From assembly GCF_003858635.1 (NCBI RefSeq), contig NZ_RQJO01000009.1:434001-498000 (forward strand): a stretch of DNA of 64,000 nucleotides, in the 5' to 3' direction. The notes under the pieces were generated by a model that was given only the letters and a program-made list of their open reading frames with translations, was not told the origin of the DNA and did not search any database. A program made the translations under genes and the position numbers. Origin of the DNA: Larkinella rosea (GTDB lineage Bacteria > Bacteroidota > Bacteroidia > Cytophagales > Spirosomataceae). This document shows positions 35,775 to 44,224 of this stretch, piece by piece; the first letter of the stretch is position 1, and each line of letters begins with the position of its first letter.

Positions 35775-37715
35775 CTAAGGCAACTGATACGCCACCACGT
35801 AATCGCCCAGCTTCGTTCCCACTTTCGCGTGTCCCCCGGCGGCAATAACGACGTATTGTTTGCCATTGAGTTGGTAGGTCATCGGTGTTGCCTGCCCTCC
35901 TGCGGGCAACGGCACCTCCCACTGCAAACTGCCGTCGCTGGTTTTAAAAGCCCGAAAATGGCCATCCAGCGAAGCCGCTACAAAGATCAGACCGCCCGCA
36001 GTGGCAATGGCTCCGCCAAAGTTGATCGAACCCCATTGTTTGGTTTCCGGGTATTTCCGGGGATCGTACATGAAACCCAGCGGCACTTCCCATTCCAGTG
36101 CACCTTTCTTGAGGTTGATGGCGGCCAGGGTTCCCCAGGGCGGAGCGGTTTGCATGGCAATGCCCTGCTCATCTTTCGCGAATAGATAACTGCGTTTCAT
36201 GACGTAAGGCGTTCCCGACTGCATGCCGGTTTCGGCCCGCATCAATTCCTGATCGTTCTGGACCGATTCGGCCAGTTTAGCGCGGGGTATCAGTGTAATA
36301 ACGGCCGCCAGCCGATTGACATTGGTGATCAGCAAACCGGATTCGGGATCGTAACACATGCCGCTCCAGTTGATGCCCCCCACGTTGCCCGGCGCAATGA
36401 TTGAACCTTGCAGCGAGGGCGGAGTAAACGGCCCTTGATACTGTAAGGACGCCATCCGTTGCTGGGCAGCGGTTTTGGCTTCCGGAGTGGCGCCCCAGGC
36501 TTCCGGTTTTTGCAAGCCCAGGAGTGGGAGGGTAGCCGGAAAAGGCTGGGTAGGATGCGCTTCTTCGCCGGGAATTTTCGATGCCGGTACGGGCCGTTCC
36601 TGAACCGGGAGCAACGGGACGCCGGTTTCACGGTGGAGAATAAACACGTGCCCCATTTTGGTCCCTACCGCAACGGCCGGAACGGTTTTTCCGTTTTGGG
36701 CAAATGAAAACAACAAAGGTTGAGCGGCATTGTCGTAGTCCCAGATGTCGTGGTGAACCGTCTGAAAGCTCCAGACCACTTTTCCAGTAGAAGCCCGAAT
36801 GGCAACGATGGAATTGGCATTGGTGTTTTTGCCCAACCGTTCCCCCCCGTAATAATCGGGACTGGGCGAGGTGGTCGGTACAAACACCAGATCGCGTTCG
36901 GCATCGGCCGAAATGATCGACCAGGCATTGGCTGCACCGGTTTGCGTGGCGCTGGGGCCTTTCCAGGTTTCGAAACCGGCATCCGTTGGTGTGCGGGGAA
37001 TCGGGTCCCAACTCCAGCGCAATTTTCCGGTTACGGCATCGTAGGCCCGTACAATCCCCCGCTCGTAATTAAACCGCTGATTGTCACCCATCGACGAGCC
37101 AACGACGATCGTGTTTCCGATGACTGCGGGTGGCGAGGTCACGCTGATATTTCCGACGCCCTGCCGCAAATCGACGGTGCCGTCTTTCCCGAAAGAAGAA
37201 ACGGGCCGGCCGGTTTTGGCATCCAGCGCAATCAATCGACCGTCGAGCGTGGGAATGAGAATCCGTTTGGCCGTGTTACCAGCCGTTTTGTCGCCAACTG
37301 CGGGCCAGACTGAAACGCCCCGCGAAGTGACCTCGGAAAGATCCTGCCGTAAATACACCTGGGGATCGTACGACCATTTTGGGGCGCCGGTCGCGGCATC
37401 AACCGCAAAAACCCGTGACGAAGGTGTGCTGAAAAACAGTGTTCCGTCGACCATAACCGGAGTGGCCTCAAAGGCGGCTTTTTCGTCGGCGTTTGTGCCT
37501 TTGTAGTGCTCCAGTTCGCCAGTTCGGAACGTCCAGGCAACAGTCAACTGCTTGACGTTAGCGGTGTTGATTTGTTTCAACGGCGAAAACCGCATCCCGC
37601 CCGGATCATTGCCGTAAGCGGGCCATTCGACAGAACCGCTGTTTGGAGTTTGGCCGTAAACGGAAAAGGCCGAAAAGAGGAAAACAACTGCGCTACACAG
37701 AAAGCGAAATTTCAT
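35775..37715 (-). CDS. PQQ-dependent dehydrogenase (quinoprotein)
   Basis: Periplasmic eight-bladed quinoprotein of 646 residues that oxidises an alcohol or sugar with PQQ. A signal peptide (FLCSAVVFLFSAFSVYG) precedes the WPAYGNDPGGMRFSPLKQIN start typical of membrane-GDH-like soluble enzymes. Tryptophan-docking repeats such as GALEWNGL-type blades (AAINLKKGALEWEVPLG; FKTSDGSLQWEVPLPAG) close the propeller. No heme-binding CxxCH motif is present, so it is not a quinohemoprotein. No PQQ synthesis genes were seen. It lies downstream of an AraC-type regulator on the same strand. Confidence 0.9.
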   Translation of the reverse strand: MKFRFLCSAVVFLFSAFSVYGQTPNSGSVEWPAYGNDPGGMRFSPLKQINTANVKQLTVAWTFRTGELEHYKGTNADEKAAFEATPVMVDGTLFFSTPSSRVFAVDAATGAPKWSYDPQVYLRQDLSEVTSRGVSVWPAVGDKTAGNTAKRILIPTLDGRLIALDAKTGRPVSSFGKDGTVDLRQGVGNISVTSPPAVIGNTIVVGSSMGDNQRFNYERGIVRAYDAVTGKLRWSWDPIPRTPTDAGFETWKGPSATQTGAANAWSIISADAERDLVFVPTTSPSPDYYGGERLGKNTNANSIVAIRASTGKVVWSFQTVHHDIWDYDNAAQPLLFSFAQNGKTVPAVAVGTKMGHVFILHRETGVPLLPVQERPVPASKIPGEEAHPTQPFPATLPLLGLQKPEAWGATPEAKTAAQQRMASLQYQGPFTPPSLQGSIIAPGNVGGINWSGMCYDPESGLLITNVNRLAAVITLIPRAKLAESVQNDQELMRAETGMQSGTPYVMKRSYLFAKDEQGIAMQTAPPWGTLAAINLKKGALEWEVPLGFMYDPRKYPETKQWGSINFGGAIATAGGLIFVAASLDGHFRAFKTSDGSLQWEVPLPAGGQATPMTYQLNGKQYVVIAAGGHAKVGTKLGDYVVAYQLP

Positions 37716-37885
37716 TTCGGAATAAATTAAAGTGGAAAATCGGTTCAATCCAGACAAAACCGGTTTAATCGGAACAGCCAAAGTCAACGACAATGCAGTG
37801 AACTCCAGCCGGGCTGTGGATCAGTTTTGAAACCAAAAATCGGGTGTTTGGAAGGAAAAACGCCATTTTCCGATAATCAAGAACT

Positions 37886-39079
37886 TCAAGCCGACCGGGA
37901 CGAAGTCGCCGTGGCCCGAAATTGAGCCGGGGTCTGGCTGGTCAGTCGCTTGAATGCCGTATGAAAAGCCGAGCTTGAATTGTACCCGACGCGTTCCGCA
38001 ATTTCGTCGATTTTTAAGTTGACAGTGGTTGGATTCTGCAACAGTTGCTGTGCTTCGCGGATGCGGTACGTCGCCAGTAAATCAAAAAAGTTCTGCTCCA
38101 GCCGGTCGTTCAGCAGTTGGGAGAGGTGGTGGGGGGAGGTGTTGAGCCGCTGCGCCAGCTTGGGTAACGAAAGATCACTTTCGAGGTACGGTTTTTCGTC
38201 CTCCATCACCTGCGTCAGCTTTTGCAAAACCGCTTCCTCGACTTCTCCCGACAATGACGATTTTTCGTACTTTTTGCGGGGAGAAGGCAGATCGGTTTCG
38301 GGCTCCGCATCAGGCTCTTCTGCGAAAAAATCAGACCCCCGCATGACCAGAAAACTCGTTGTGTAAATGGTCAGCGTGATGTAACAGGCCAAGATATAAT
38401 CGCCTAAGTCCTCGTAAAATTGCGTTTTGACGGCCGAGCCGAAAATCGGGAAGGTGAGGTTTAACAGCACCAGATTGCGGACCTGCTGCAGACCCGGTTT
38501 TGCTTTTCCCCAAAACGGATCGTTATGCTGCCGGAAGGCGTTCCGAAGGGCGATGAACGCCAAAACCGCATAAACCAGGCAGCTTACCATCGTCAGTTCA
38601 CTGACAATCCCACGCAGGTGGGTAAAATCTTCTTCGATGTAATTTACGTTCGGAACAAAGTCCAATTCCGGGTGATAGGCGCTGATGTAGGAGTTGTATT
38701 TAAACGCAACCGACTGGTATATCCAGGTGAACGAGTTCATCAGCCAGATCAGCGCAGGCAGTAAATGCCATTGCCAGTACGCAGGAAGTCGTTTTTGTAA
38801 TCGGGCAAAAACGAAAAAATAAAAAAGTGGCCCCAGCGTAAAGTTAACCGGTTCCGAAAAATCGACCAGCCAAAGCACCTGAAACATGTAGTTGGTGTAG
38901 CACAGGAATATTTCGGCAATAATGGCTGAAAGTCCCAGCATGAACCAGCCGATACATCGGTTGGTCAGGTTTTGTCCTCTCGATCCGGTCAGGAAAAAAA
39001 TACCCAGAAACAGCCCCTGAGCAACTCCCAGCAGAATGATCAGCGCAAATAAATCCAGATAAACCGGGAGTATTTTCAT
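37886..39079 (-). CDS. Membrane-bound AraC-family regulator
   Basis: 397 residues: seven hydrophobic helices in the first ~235 residues (LDLFALIILLGVAQGLFLGI first), an acidic linker, and a C-terminal AraC DNA-binding domain with two helix-turn-helix units (LSLPKLAQRLNTSPHHLSQL; KIDEIAERVGYNSSSAFHTA). This architecture is common in Bacteroidota and would sense a membrane or periplasmic signal. It precedes the PQQ dehydrogenase gene by 170 bp on the same strand, so that gene is a likely target. Confidence 0.9.
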   Translation of the reverse strand: MKILPVYLDLFALIILLGVAQGLFLGIFFLTGSRGQNLTNRCIGWFMLGLSAIIAEIFLCYTNYMFQVLWLVDFSEPVNFTLGPLFYFFVFARLQKRLPAYWQWHLLPALIWLMNSFTWIYQSVAFKYNSYISAYHPELDFVPNVNYIEEDFTHLRGIVSELTMVSCLVYAVLAFIALRNAFRQHNDPFWGKAKPGLQQVRNLVLLNLTFPIFGSAVKTQFYEDLGDYILACYITLTIYTTSFLVMRGSDFFAEEPDAEPETDLPSPRKKYEKSSLSGEVEEAVLQKLTQVMEDEKPYLESDLSLPKLAQRLNTSPHHLSQLLNDRLEQNFFDLLATYRIREAQQLLQNPTTVNLKIDEIAERVGYNSSSAFHTAFKRLTSQTPAQFRATATSSRSA

Positions 39080-39108
39080 AAGACGGGAACAATGCGTTGG
39101 CTAAGATA

Positions 39109-39144
39109 CAAAAAGACCCGCAAGGTTTTGAAATCTTGCAGGTC
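39109..39144 (-). terminator. Terminator of sppA
   Basis: Stem GACCTGCAAG / CTTGCGGGTC on the minus strand (39144-39135, 39124-39115), one mismatch, followed by TTTTTG. It lies 34 bp after the sppA stop. Confidence 0.8.
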
Positions 39145-39177
39145 TTCACGTTCTCAGGACTTCAATCCGTGGGTACG

Positions 39178-40941
39178 TTATTTGATGTCCAGTCCAAACG
39201 GCAGCCGCGCCTGCGTTCCCTGCATGTTTTTCAACATTTTGAGGTAGTTGACATACGGAGCCAAATCGCCCAGTTTGGCCTGTAATTGCTCGTCTTCGTT
39301 GCCCGTGAATGATTTGATCAGTTCTTCAACGGCGTTTTTCTTTTCGGGCGTGTAACGAACGCGGTAATCGCCTTCTTTCAGTTTGGCGGCTTTGGCGGCC
39401 AGTTCTACGGCTTTGTCCAAACCGCCCAGCTCATCGACCAGACCGTTGGCCTTGGCCTGAACGCCCGACCACACGCGGCCCGACGCCAGTGCTTTCAGGC
39501 TATCGATGGGCAATTTACGACCCTGAGCGGCTTTGCTTGTGAAGATTTCGTACCCCCGGTTGACGCTTTGTTGCAGCACATTTTTTTCGAAATCCGTCAT
39601 TTCACGGGTAAACGACGGGAAATCGGAGTGCGTGTTGGTTACGACACGGTCGTAGGTGATACCTAATTTGTCTTTGAAGAAACCTTCGGTATTGAACAGC
39701 ATCCCAAAAATGCCGATGGAGCCCGTAATGGTGTTGGGTTCGGCCACAATCTGACGGGCGCCCATGGCCAGGTAATAACCGCCCGAAGCGGCATAGTCCG
39801 ACATGGAAGCAATGACCGGTTTTACCTTGTTGGCCAGCACCACTTCGCGCCACATTACGTCCGACGCCAGGGCGCTGCCGCCCGGCGAGTTGACCCGGAT
39901 CACGATGGCCTTCACTTTTTCGTCCAGCCGGGCTTTCCGGATTTGTTCGGCTACGCGGTCGGAAGCGATGTTGTCGTCGTCTTTTCCGGAAACAATTTCG
40001 CCATCGGTTACAATGACGGCGATGCGGTTTTTGATATTTCCTTCCTCGATATACTTCTTGGCGTTTTCGTATTTACTGAGCGAGATAAAGTCGATTTTTT
40101 TCTTTTCATCGATTTTCAGCGATTTCCGCATGTCGGCTTCCACTTCGTCGTAATAAGCCACTTTGGTGACCAGTTTGGCCCGCAGCGCATCACCGGCGGT
40201 CTGGATCGACAGCTCGTCAGCCAGTTTTTTCAATTCCGGCACCTGCAAGCCGCGGCTTTGGGCCACACTGACCAGAAAATGATTGTTGATGGAATTCAGG
40301 AAGGAAGTCGTCTGCGCCTTGTTGGCTTCGCTCATATCTTCCCGGATGAAGGGTTCAACGGCGCTTTTGAACTCACCGACGCGGAAAATAACCGGCTTGA
40401 TGCCCAGTTTGTCGAAGGTTCCCTTGAAAAACGTATATTCGGCATCCAGGCCATTCCACTCCAACGCTCCGGCAGGATTGAGGTAAATGTTATCGGCTAC
40501 GGACGCAATGTAATACCCTTTTTCGGTCATCACTTCGCCGTAAGCGACCACAAATTTCTTCGATTTTTTGAAGTCGATCAGGGCGTTCCGGATTTCTTCG
40601 AGCGATGCCCAGCCGGTTTGCGGGTATTCCGTCTGCATGTAAACGCCTTTGATGTTCGGGTCCAGTTTGGCGTTGGCCAGAGCCGCTTTCAGGTCGATCA
40701 GGCCGATGACATCACCTGACGAATTGATGGGGCCAAAACCGCCGAATGGATTGTCGACGCCAATTTCCTTGATGGGACTGTTCAGGTTGAGTTTCAGAAC
40801 CGAATTTTCCTTGACGGCCACCTCATCGCCCGATGCCGCCGAAAAAGCCGACCCGATTGCCAGCACCATCAGGAAGGCAACAACCGTAAAAAGCAATAAA
40901 CCAACGATGGTTGCAAAAACGTATTTAAAAAACTGAAGCAT
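39178..40941 (-). CDS. sppA: Signal peptide peptidase SppA, 67K type
   Basis: Membrane serine protease that degrades cleaved signal peptides. 587 residues with an N-terminal membrane anchor (YVFATIVGLLLFTVVAFLMV) and duplicated S49 domains. The Ser-Lys dyad is visible: Lys141 in GEVMTEKGYYIAS and Ser386 in SDYAASGGYYLA, followed by the TITGSIGIFG segment. The length matches the E. coli long form. It is transcribed alone and ends at a terminator. Confidence 0.95.
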   Translation of the reverse strand: MLQFFKYVFATIVGLLLFTVVAFLMVLAIGSAFSAASGDEVAVKENSVLKLNLNSPIKEIGVDNPFGGFGPINSSGDVIGLIDLKAALANAKLDPNIKGVYMQTEYPQTGWASLEEIRNALIDFKKSKKFVVAYGEVMTEKGYYIASVADNIYLNPAGALEWNGLDAEYTFFKGTFDKLGIKPVIFRVGEFKSAVEPFIREDMSEANKAQTTSFLNSINNHFLVSVAQSRGLQVPELKKLADELSIQTAGDALRAKLVTKVAYYDEVEADMRKSLKIDEKKKIDFISLSKYENAKKYIEEGNIKNRIAVIVTDGEIVSGKDDDNIASDRVAEQIRKARLDEKVKAIVIRVNSPGGSALASDVMWREVVLANKVKPVIASMSDYAASGGYYLAMGARQIVAEPNTITGSIGIFGMLFNTEGFFKDKLGITYDRVVTNTHSDFPSFTREMTDFEKNVLQQSVNRGYEIFTSKAAQGRKLPIDSLKALASGRVWSGVQAKANGLVDELGGLDKAVELAAKAAKLKEGDYRVRYTPEKKNAVEELIKSFTGNEDEQLQAKLGDLAPYVNYLKMLKNMQGTQARLPFGLDIK

Positions 40942-41082
40942 GTTTTGGGTTAACGAATAACGAGTTAGTGAGAGAATCAGACTTTAGACAAGAGATGAAA
41001 GACAATAGAATTTCTGATCTCTTTTGTCCCATCTTTTTCGTCTGGCAATGAACTTCATTGTTTCAACAACAATATAACTAAC

Positions 41083-41115
41083 AAAAATAAAAAGGAGACG
41101 GCTCCCCATCTCCTT
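41083..41115 (-). terminator. Terminator of ppa
   Basis: Stem AAGGAGA / TCTCCTT (41092-41098 and 41109-41115) with a 10-base loop, followed on the minus strand by TTTATTTTTG. It lies about 110 bp after the pyrophosphatase stop. The rest of the 284-bp gap holds purine-rich stretches that may be a decayed palindrome. Confidence 0.7.
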
Positions 41116-41225
41116 AATTTATGTTGAATGTGACTATTTGCGGGAAGAAAGGAAAGAGAAGCGGAAGGGAGGAAAATGAATTGTCCATTTTTGCCTTCTT
41201 CCATTCTTCATTTTATCCATTTTGC

Positions 41226-41846
41226 TTATTTTGACTGATTCCGTACCAGCAGCCAGTAATCTTCGATGGACCGGCGAATAACTTCGTGGGCTTCATCCCG
41301 GCCGTACACATTGACGATCTCGCAGGTCATCGGTTCGCCGGGTAAGTTTTTGTACGTCAGGAAGTAGTGCTTGAGTCGTTGTACGACGCTGTCGGGCAGT
41401 TGGTGCATGTCTTCGTACCCCATGTACATGCCATCGCCTTTCAAAACCGCAATGATTTTATCGTCGGCTTCGCCTTTGTCGAGCAACCGGAAACCGCCGA
41501 TGGGAATGGCTTGCAGAATGATGTTACCGTGCGTAATGGCGTGCTCGCTCAATACACAAATATCGATCGGGTCACCGTCGCCTTTTTCGATTTCGCGCCC
41601 CGATTTTTCGCGCGCCAGCGACGCCACCTGCTCGTCGCAATACGTCATCGGAATAAAACCGTACAAGGCCGGGACGATGTTGGAATATTTCTGCGGCCGG
41701 TCGATCTTCAGGTAACCGGTTTCCTTGTCAACTTCATACTTCACCGTATCGGTCGGTACAATTTCGATGAAAGCCGTTACTTGTTTAGGCGCGTTTTCGC
41801 CAATGGGAATCCCGTGCCAGGGATGTGCTTTAAACTGATTGTTCAT
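41226..41846 (-). CDS. ppa: Inorganic pyrophosphatase, family I
   Basis: Hydrolyses pyrophosphate to drive biosynthetic reactions. The family signature D-G-D-P-I-D-I-C-V-L with its three metal-binding aspartates is present, as are GFIPMTYCDEQ and KGDGMYMGYEDMHQLP. 206 residues is slightly longer than the E. coli enzyme, with the extension at the C-terminus (RRSIEDYWLLVRNQ). It stands alone. A left inverted-repeat arm of the following element begins about 35 bp upstream of its start codon. Confidence 0.95.
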   Translation of the reverse strand: MNNQFKAHPWHGIPIGENAPKQVTAFIEIVPTDTVKYEVDKETGYLKIDRPQKYSNIVPALYGFIPMTYCDEQVASLAREKSGREIEKGDGDPIDICVLSEHAITHGNIILQAIPIGGFRLLDKGEADDKIIAVLKGDGMYMGYEDMHQLPDSVVQRLKHYFLTYKNLPGEPMTCEIVNVYGRDEAHEVIRRSIEDYWLLVRNQSK

Positions 41847-41880
41847 ACTTTTTTAAAATGAAAGTCTTATCTATGGTTGG

Positions 41881-41920
41881 TTGATATGGCGTTAAATGGT
41901 TAAAAATGGTTGGGTGGTTA
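41881..41920. repeat. Left arm of inverted repeat around S23 gene
   Basis: Contains tandem near-repeats of ATGGTTnnA, with core ATGGTTAAAAATGGTT at 41896-41911. The same 16 bases occur in reverse complement at 42347-42362, on the other side of the four-helix-bundle gene. Confidence 0.75.
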
Positions 41921-41924
41921 GGGG

Positions 41925-42311
41925 CTATATTTTTAGATGGTCGCGGGTATATTTAATTTCCTGATGGATCAATTTCGGTAGCAGAGACAGGCGGAAATAA
42001 ATGGAATTGTAGTGTTGGTCATCTATCAGGTTTCTGTTTTTGGCCTTATTAACCGAATCAATGGATTCCCGGAGCGAACCGGATAAGATGAAATAAAACC
42101 GTATTTTATCATTTCGTCCGTATCGCCCGTAACCCTCCGCAATATTGGCCGAAAGGCTGTCTAGGGCTCTGACGAACTGTTTTTCGATAGTGTCCTTTGC
42201 AAATGGACTCCATTCCATTACCACTTTCCAAACCAGATTGCTCCGATCAAAGGCAACTTTGTAAACTTCTAAATCCGTTACGTCAACGTATTTCGGCTGC
42301 TCCGAACCCAT
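41925..42311 (-). CDS. Four-helix-bundle protein (S23 / 23S rRNA IVS family)
   Basis: 128 residues, all-helical, with the S23 family hallmarks LEVYKVAFDRSNLVWKVV, FVRALDSLSANIAEGYGRYG and the pattern FYFILSGSLRESIDSVNKA. S23 proteins were first found in intervening sequences of 23S rRNA genes; related four-helix proteins assist diversity-generating retroelements. Here no rRNA or reverse transcriptase is near. The gene is bracketed by inverted repeats, and its flanks touch the neighbours' ends, so it may be a small mobile element. Its biochemical role is unknown. Confidence 0.85.
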   Translation of the reverse strand: MGSEQPKYVDVTDLEVYKVAFDRSNLVWKVVMEWSPFAKDTIEKQFVRALDSLSANIAEGYGRYGRNDKIRFYFILSGSLRESIDSVNKAKNRNLIDDQHYNSIYFRLSLLPKLIHQEIKYTRDHLKI

Positions 42312-42328
42312 TTGTCTACTCAGCTATT

Positions 42329-42380
42329 TGACCGTTCAACCATTTAAACCATTTTTAACCATCCAGCCATTCAACCATCA
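42329..42380. repeat. Right arm of inverted repeat around S23 gene
   Basis: Reverse complement of the left-arm words: AACCATTTTTAACCAT (42347-42362), then CCAGCCATTCAACCATCA. The TGA stop of the following glycosyltransferase gene (42378-42380, minus strand) lies within the arm. Confidence 0.75.
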
Positions 42381-43346
42381 AAACCCGGCCCGCTCAGCAA
42401 TCAGATAATCACCGGTTTTATTCGTTGATTGTCGGACAAGCATTTCGCCCAAAAAGCCCGCCAAAAATAACTGAACGCCCAGAATAATGGCAACCAGGGC
42501 CAGGAAAAATAAGGGGTTATCAGTCACATTCCGGTATTTCAGGTGGTTGGCAATGTTATATATTTTTTCACCGATGAGGTAAACCGTGATGACGGTTCCG
42601 ATAAAAAACGATAGCGTCCCGAAACTGCCGAACAGGTGCATCGGACGACGGCTGAATTTATGAACGAACGCAATGACCAGTAAATCCAGAAAACCGTTGA
42701 TAAACCGGTTCAGGCCAAACTTGGTTGTGCCGTATTTGCGGGCCTGGTGCTGCACTACTTTTTCACCGATTTTGTGAAAACCGTTCCATTTGGCCACAAT
42801 CGGTAAATTTCGGTGCATTTCGCCGTACAGATTCATGGATTTGACCACTTGTCGCCGGTACGCTTTGATGCCGGAATTGAAATCGTGCAGATAAACGCCC
42901 GAAACCCAGCGCGACACCGCATTGAAAAATTTGGTCGGAATCGTTTTGGTCAGCGGATCATACCGTTTTTGTTTCCAGCCCGAAACCAGGTCAAAGCCAT
43001 CCACGGTAATCATCCGGTATAATTCCGGAATTTCATCGGGACTGTCCTGTAAATCAGCATCCAGTGTAATTACCACCTGTCCGTTGGCAGCCTGAAAACC
43101 GGTTTGCAATGCCGCCGTTTTGCCGTAATTCCGCGTAAACCGAATGCCCCGAACGTTCGGGTTTCGCTCCGAAAGCTGGCTGATGGCCTCCCAGGACCGA
43201 TCGATGCTGCCATCGTCGATAAACAGAATTTCGTACGTAAACCGCTGTTCGGTCATCACCCGCACGATCCAGTCGTGCAGTTCGGGTAACGATTCGTCTT
43301 CGTTGTACAGGGGAATAACGACGGAAATTTGAAGCTTATCGGTCAT
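42378..43346 (-). CDS. Polyprenyl-phosphate glycosyltransferase, GT2 (DPM1/GtrB-like)
   Basis: Inner-membrane enzyme that loads a sugar onto a polyprenyl phosphate. The cytosolic GT-A domain starts ISVVIPLYNEDESL and has the metal/nucleotide aspartates in LFIDDGS and LDADLQDSPDE. Two C-terminal membrane helices follow (FGSFGTLSFFIGTVITVYLI; FFLALVAIILGVQLFLAGFL), as in GtrB/ArnC-like proteins. 322 residues is typical. The frame is open 54 bases upstream, but the inner ATG starts the domain. Its stop codon is supplied by the inverted repeat of the neighbouring S23 element. Confidence 0.92.
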   Translation of the reverse strand: MTDKLQISVVIPLYNEDESLPELHDWIVRVMTEQRFTYEILFIDDGSIDRSWEAISQLSERNPNVRGIRFTRNYGKTAALQTGFQAANGQVVITLDADLQDSPDEIPELYRMITVDGFDLVSGWKQKRYDPLTKTIPTKFFNAVSRWVSGVYLHDFNSGIKAYRRQVVKSMNLYGEMHRNLPIVAKWNGFHKIGEKVVQHQARKYGTTKFGLNRFINGFLDLLVIAFVHKFSRRPMHLFGSFGTLSFFIGTVITVYLIGEKIYNIANHLKYRNVTDNPLFFLALVAIILGVQLFLAGFLGEMLVRQSTNKTGDYLIAERAGF

Positions 43347-43449
43347 ACATGGCGTTCTAAACACGGCTGAAACAACACTGGGGGCGACGACCTTCCCCAT
43401 CTGTTCAGGCGCGGTGTTCAGGATTAATTCTTCAAAGGTCGTAAGGATT

Positions 43450-44148
43450 TTAGAAATTCAGATAAAAAGGTTGCAATAACTCGCGGAATGATTCGGAATA
43501 CGTTTTTCCGTTCGGTTCAAAAATAGCTAATTCATTGGTTTCGGAAGCTCCGGAATCGCCAAAAGCAAATCCGGCGATCACCCGAAAAACCGGTTTTTGG
43601 GCGTTATGCCGAAGATTCAGTTGGCGATAAGGCCTTAAACCGGTTTTTTCGGCGAATGTAATCAACCGTTCCATTTCGAAAGGTGGTAACAAAACCCAGA
43701 ATTGCCCCTCCGGTTTTAAGAGCCGGTGGACACTGGCTACCAATGCTTCGAAAGGCAGTTCGCCGTTGTGCAGCGCCCGGTTCACCGCCGAATCGGGAGA
43801 ACGCAGGTGATTGGTGTAGAAAGGCGGATTGCTCCAGATCCGATCAAACGGTTCGGCCGAAAACGCCTGAATGGGAGAATTTACTACCTGAACCCGTTTC
43901 GCAAATGGACTATCGTTCACATTATCAATCGCTTGCTGAAAAGCCGCATTGTCAATTTCCACGGCCTCAATTTGGGCGGTCGGATTTCGCTGGGCCGCCA
44001 TCAGTGCAAGTAAACCCGTTCCCGTACCGATGTCCAGCAAACGACCGCCCAGCCCAACATCCGCGTACGACCCCAGAACGCACGAATCCGTGCAGACCTT
44101 CATGGTGGTCCGGTTCTGGTGAATGGTGAATTGTTTGAAGCGAAACAA
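43450..44148 (-). CDS. trmN6: tRNA1(Val) adenine-37 N6-methyltransferase
   Basis: SAM-dependent methyltransferase of the YfiC/TrmN6 family. Start FRFKQFTIHQNRTTMKVCTD is the family N-terminus; motif I is LLDIGTGTGLLALM and the catalytic motif is SNPPFY. 232 residues. No ATG precedes the domain: the TTG before F-R-F-K is the best start, although the frame stays open to a TTG at 44211 inside a palindrome. The next in-frame ATG (MKVCTDS) would remove conserved residues. Confidence 0.85.
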   Translation of the reverse strand: MFRFKQFTIHQNRTTMKVCTDSCVLGSYADVGLGGRLLDIGTGTGLLALMAAQRNPTAQIEAVEIDNAAFQQAIDNVNDSPFAKRVQVVNSPIQAFSAEPFDRIWSNPPFYTNHLRSPDSAVNRALHNGELPFEALVASVHRLLKPEGQFWVLLPPFEMERLITFAEKTGLRPYRQLNLRHNAQKPVFRVIAGFAFGDSGASETNELAIFEPNGKTYSESFRELLQPFYLNF

Positions 44149-44184
44149 ATTTGCTGGAGTGATGGATGGTGGATAACTGACGAT

Positions 44185-44224
44185 TGACGATTGACGATTG
44201 ACAATGGTCAATCGTCAATCGTCA
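44185..44224. repeat. Palindrome family A, copy 2
   Basis: Perfect inverted repeat with 18-bp arms, TGACGATTGACGATTGAC (44185-44202) and its complement (44207-44224), loop AATG. The arms are themselves tandem repeats of a 7-base word. The TGA stop codon of the RNase H gene is formed by the last triplet of the right arm. Shares its words with 4091-4134. Confidence 0.9.

Noticed and set aside
40955-41225. Purine-rich stretches between sppA and ppa as another palindrome
   Set aside because: Complementarity between halves is too weak and gapped; only the short ppa terminator in it is convincing.
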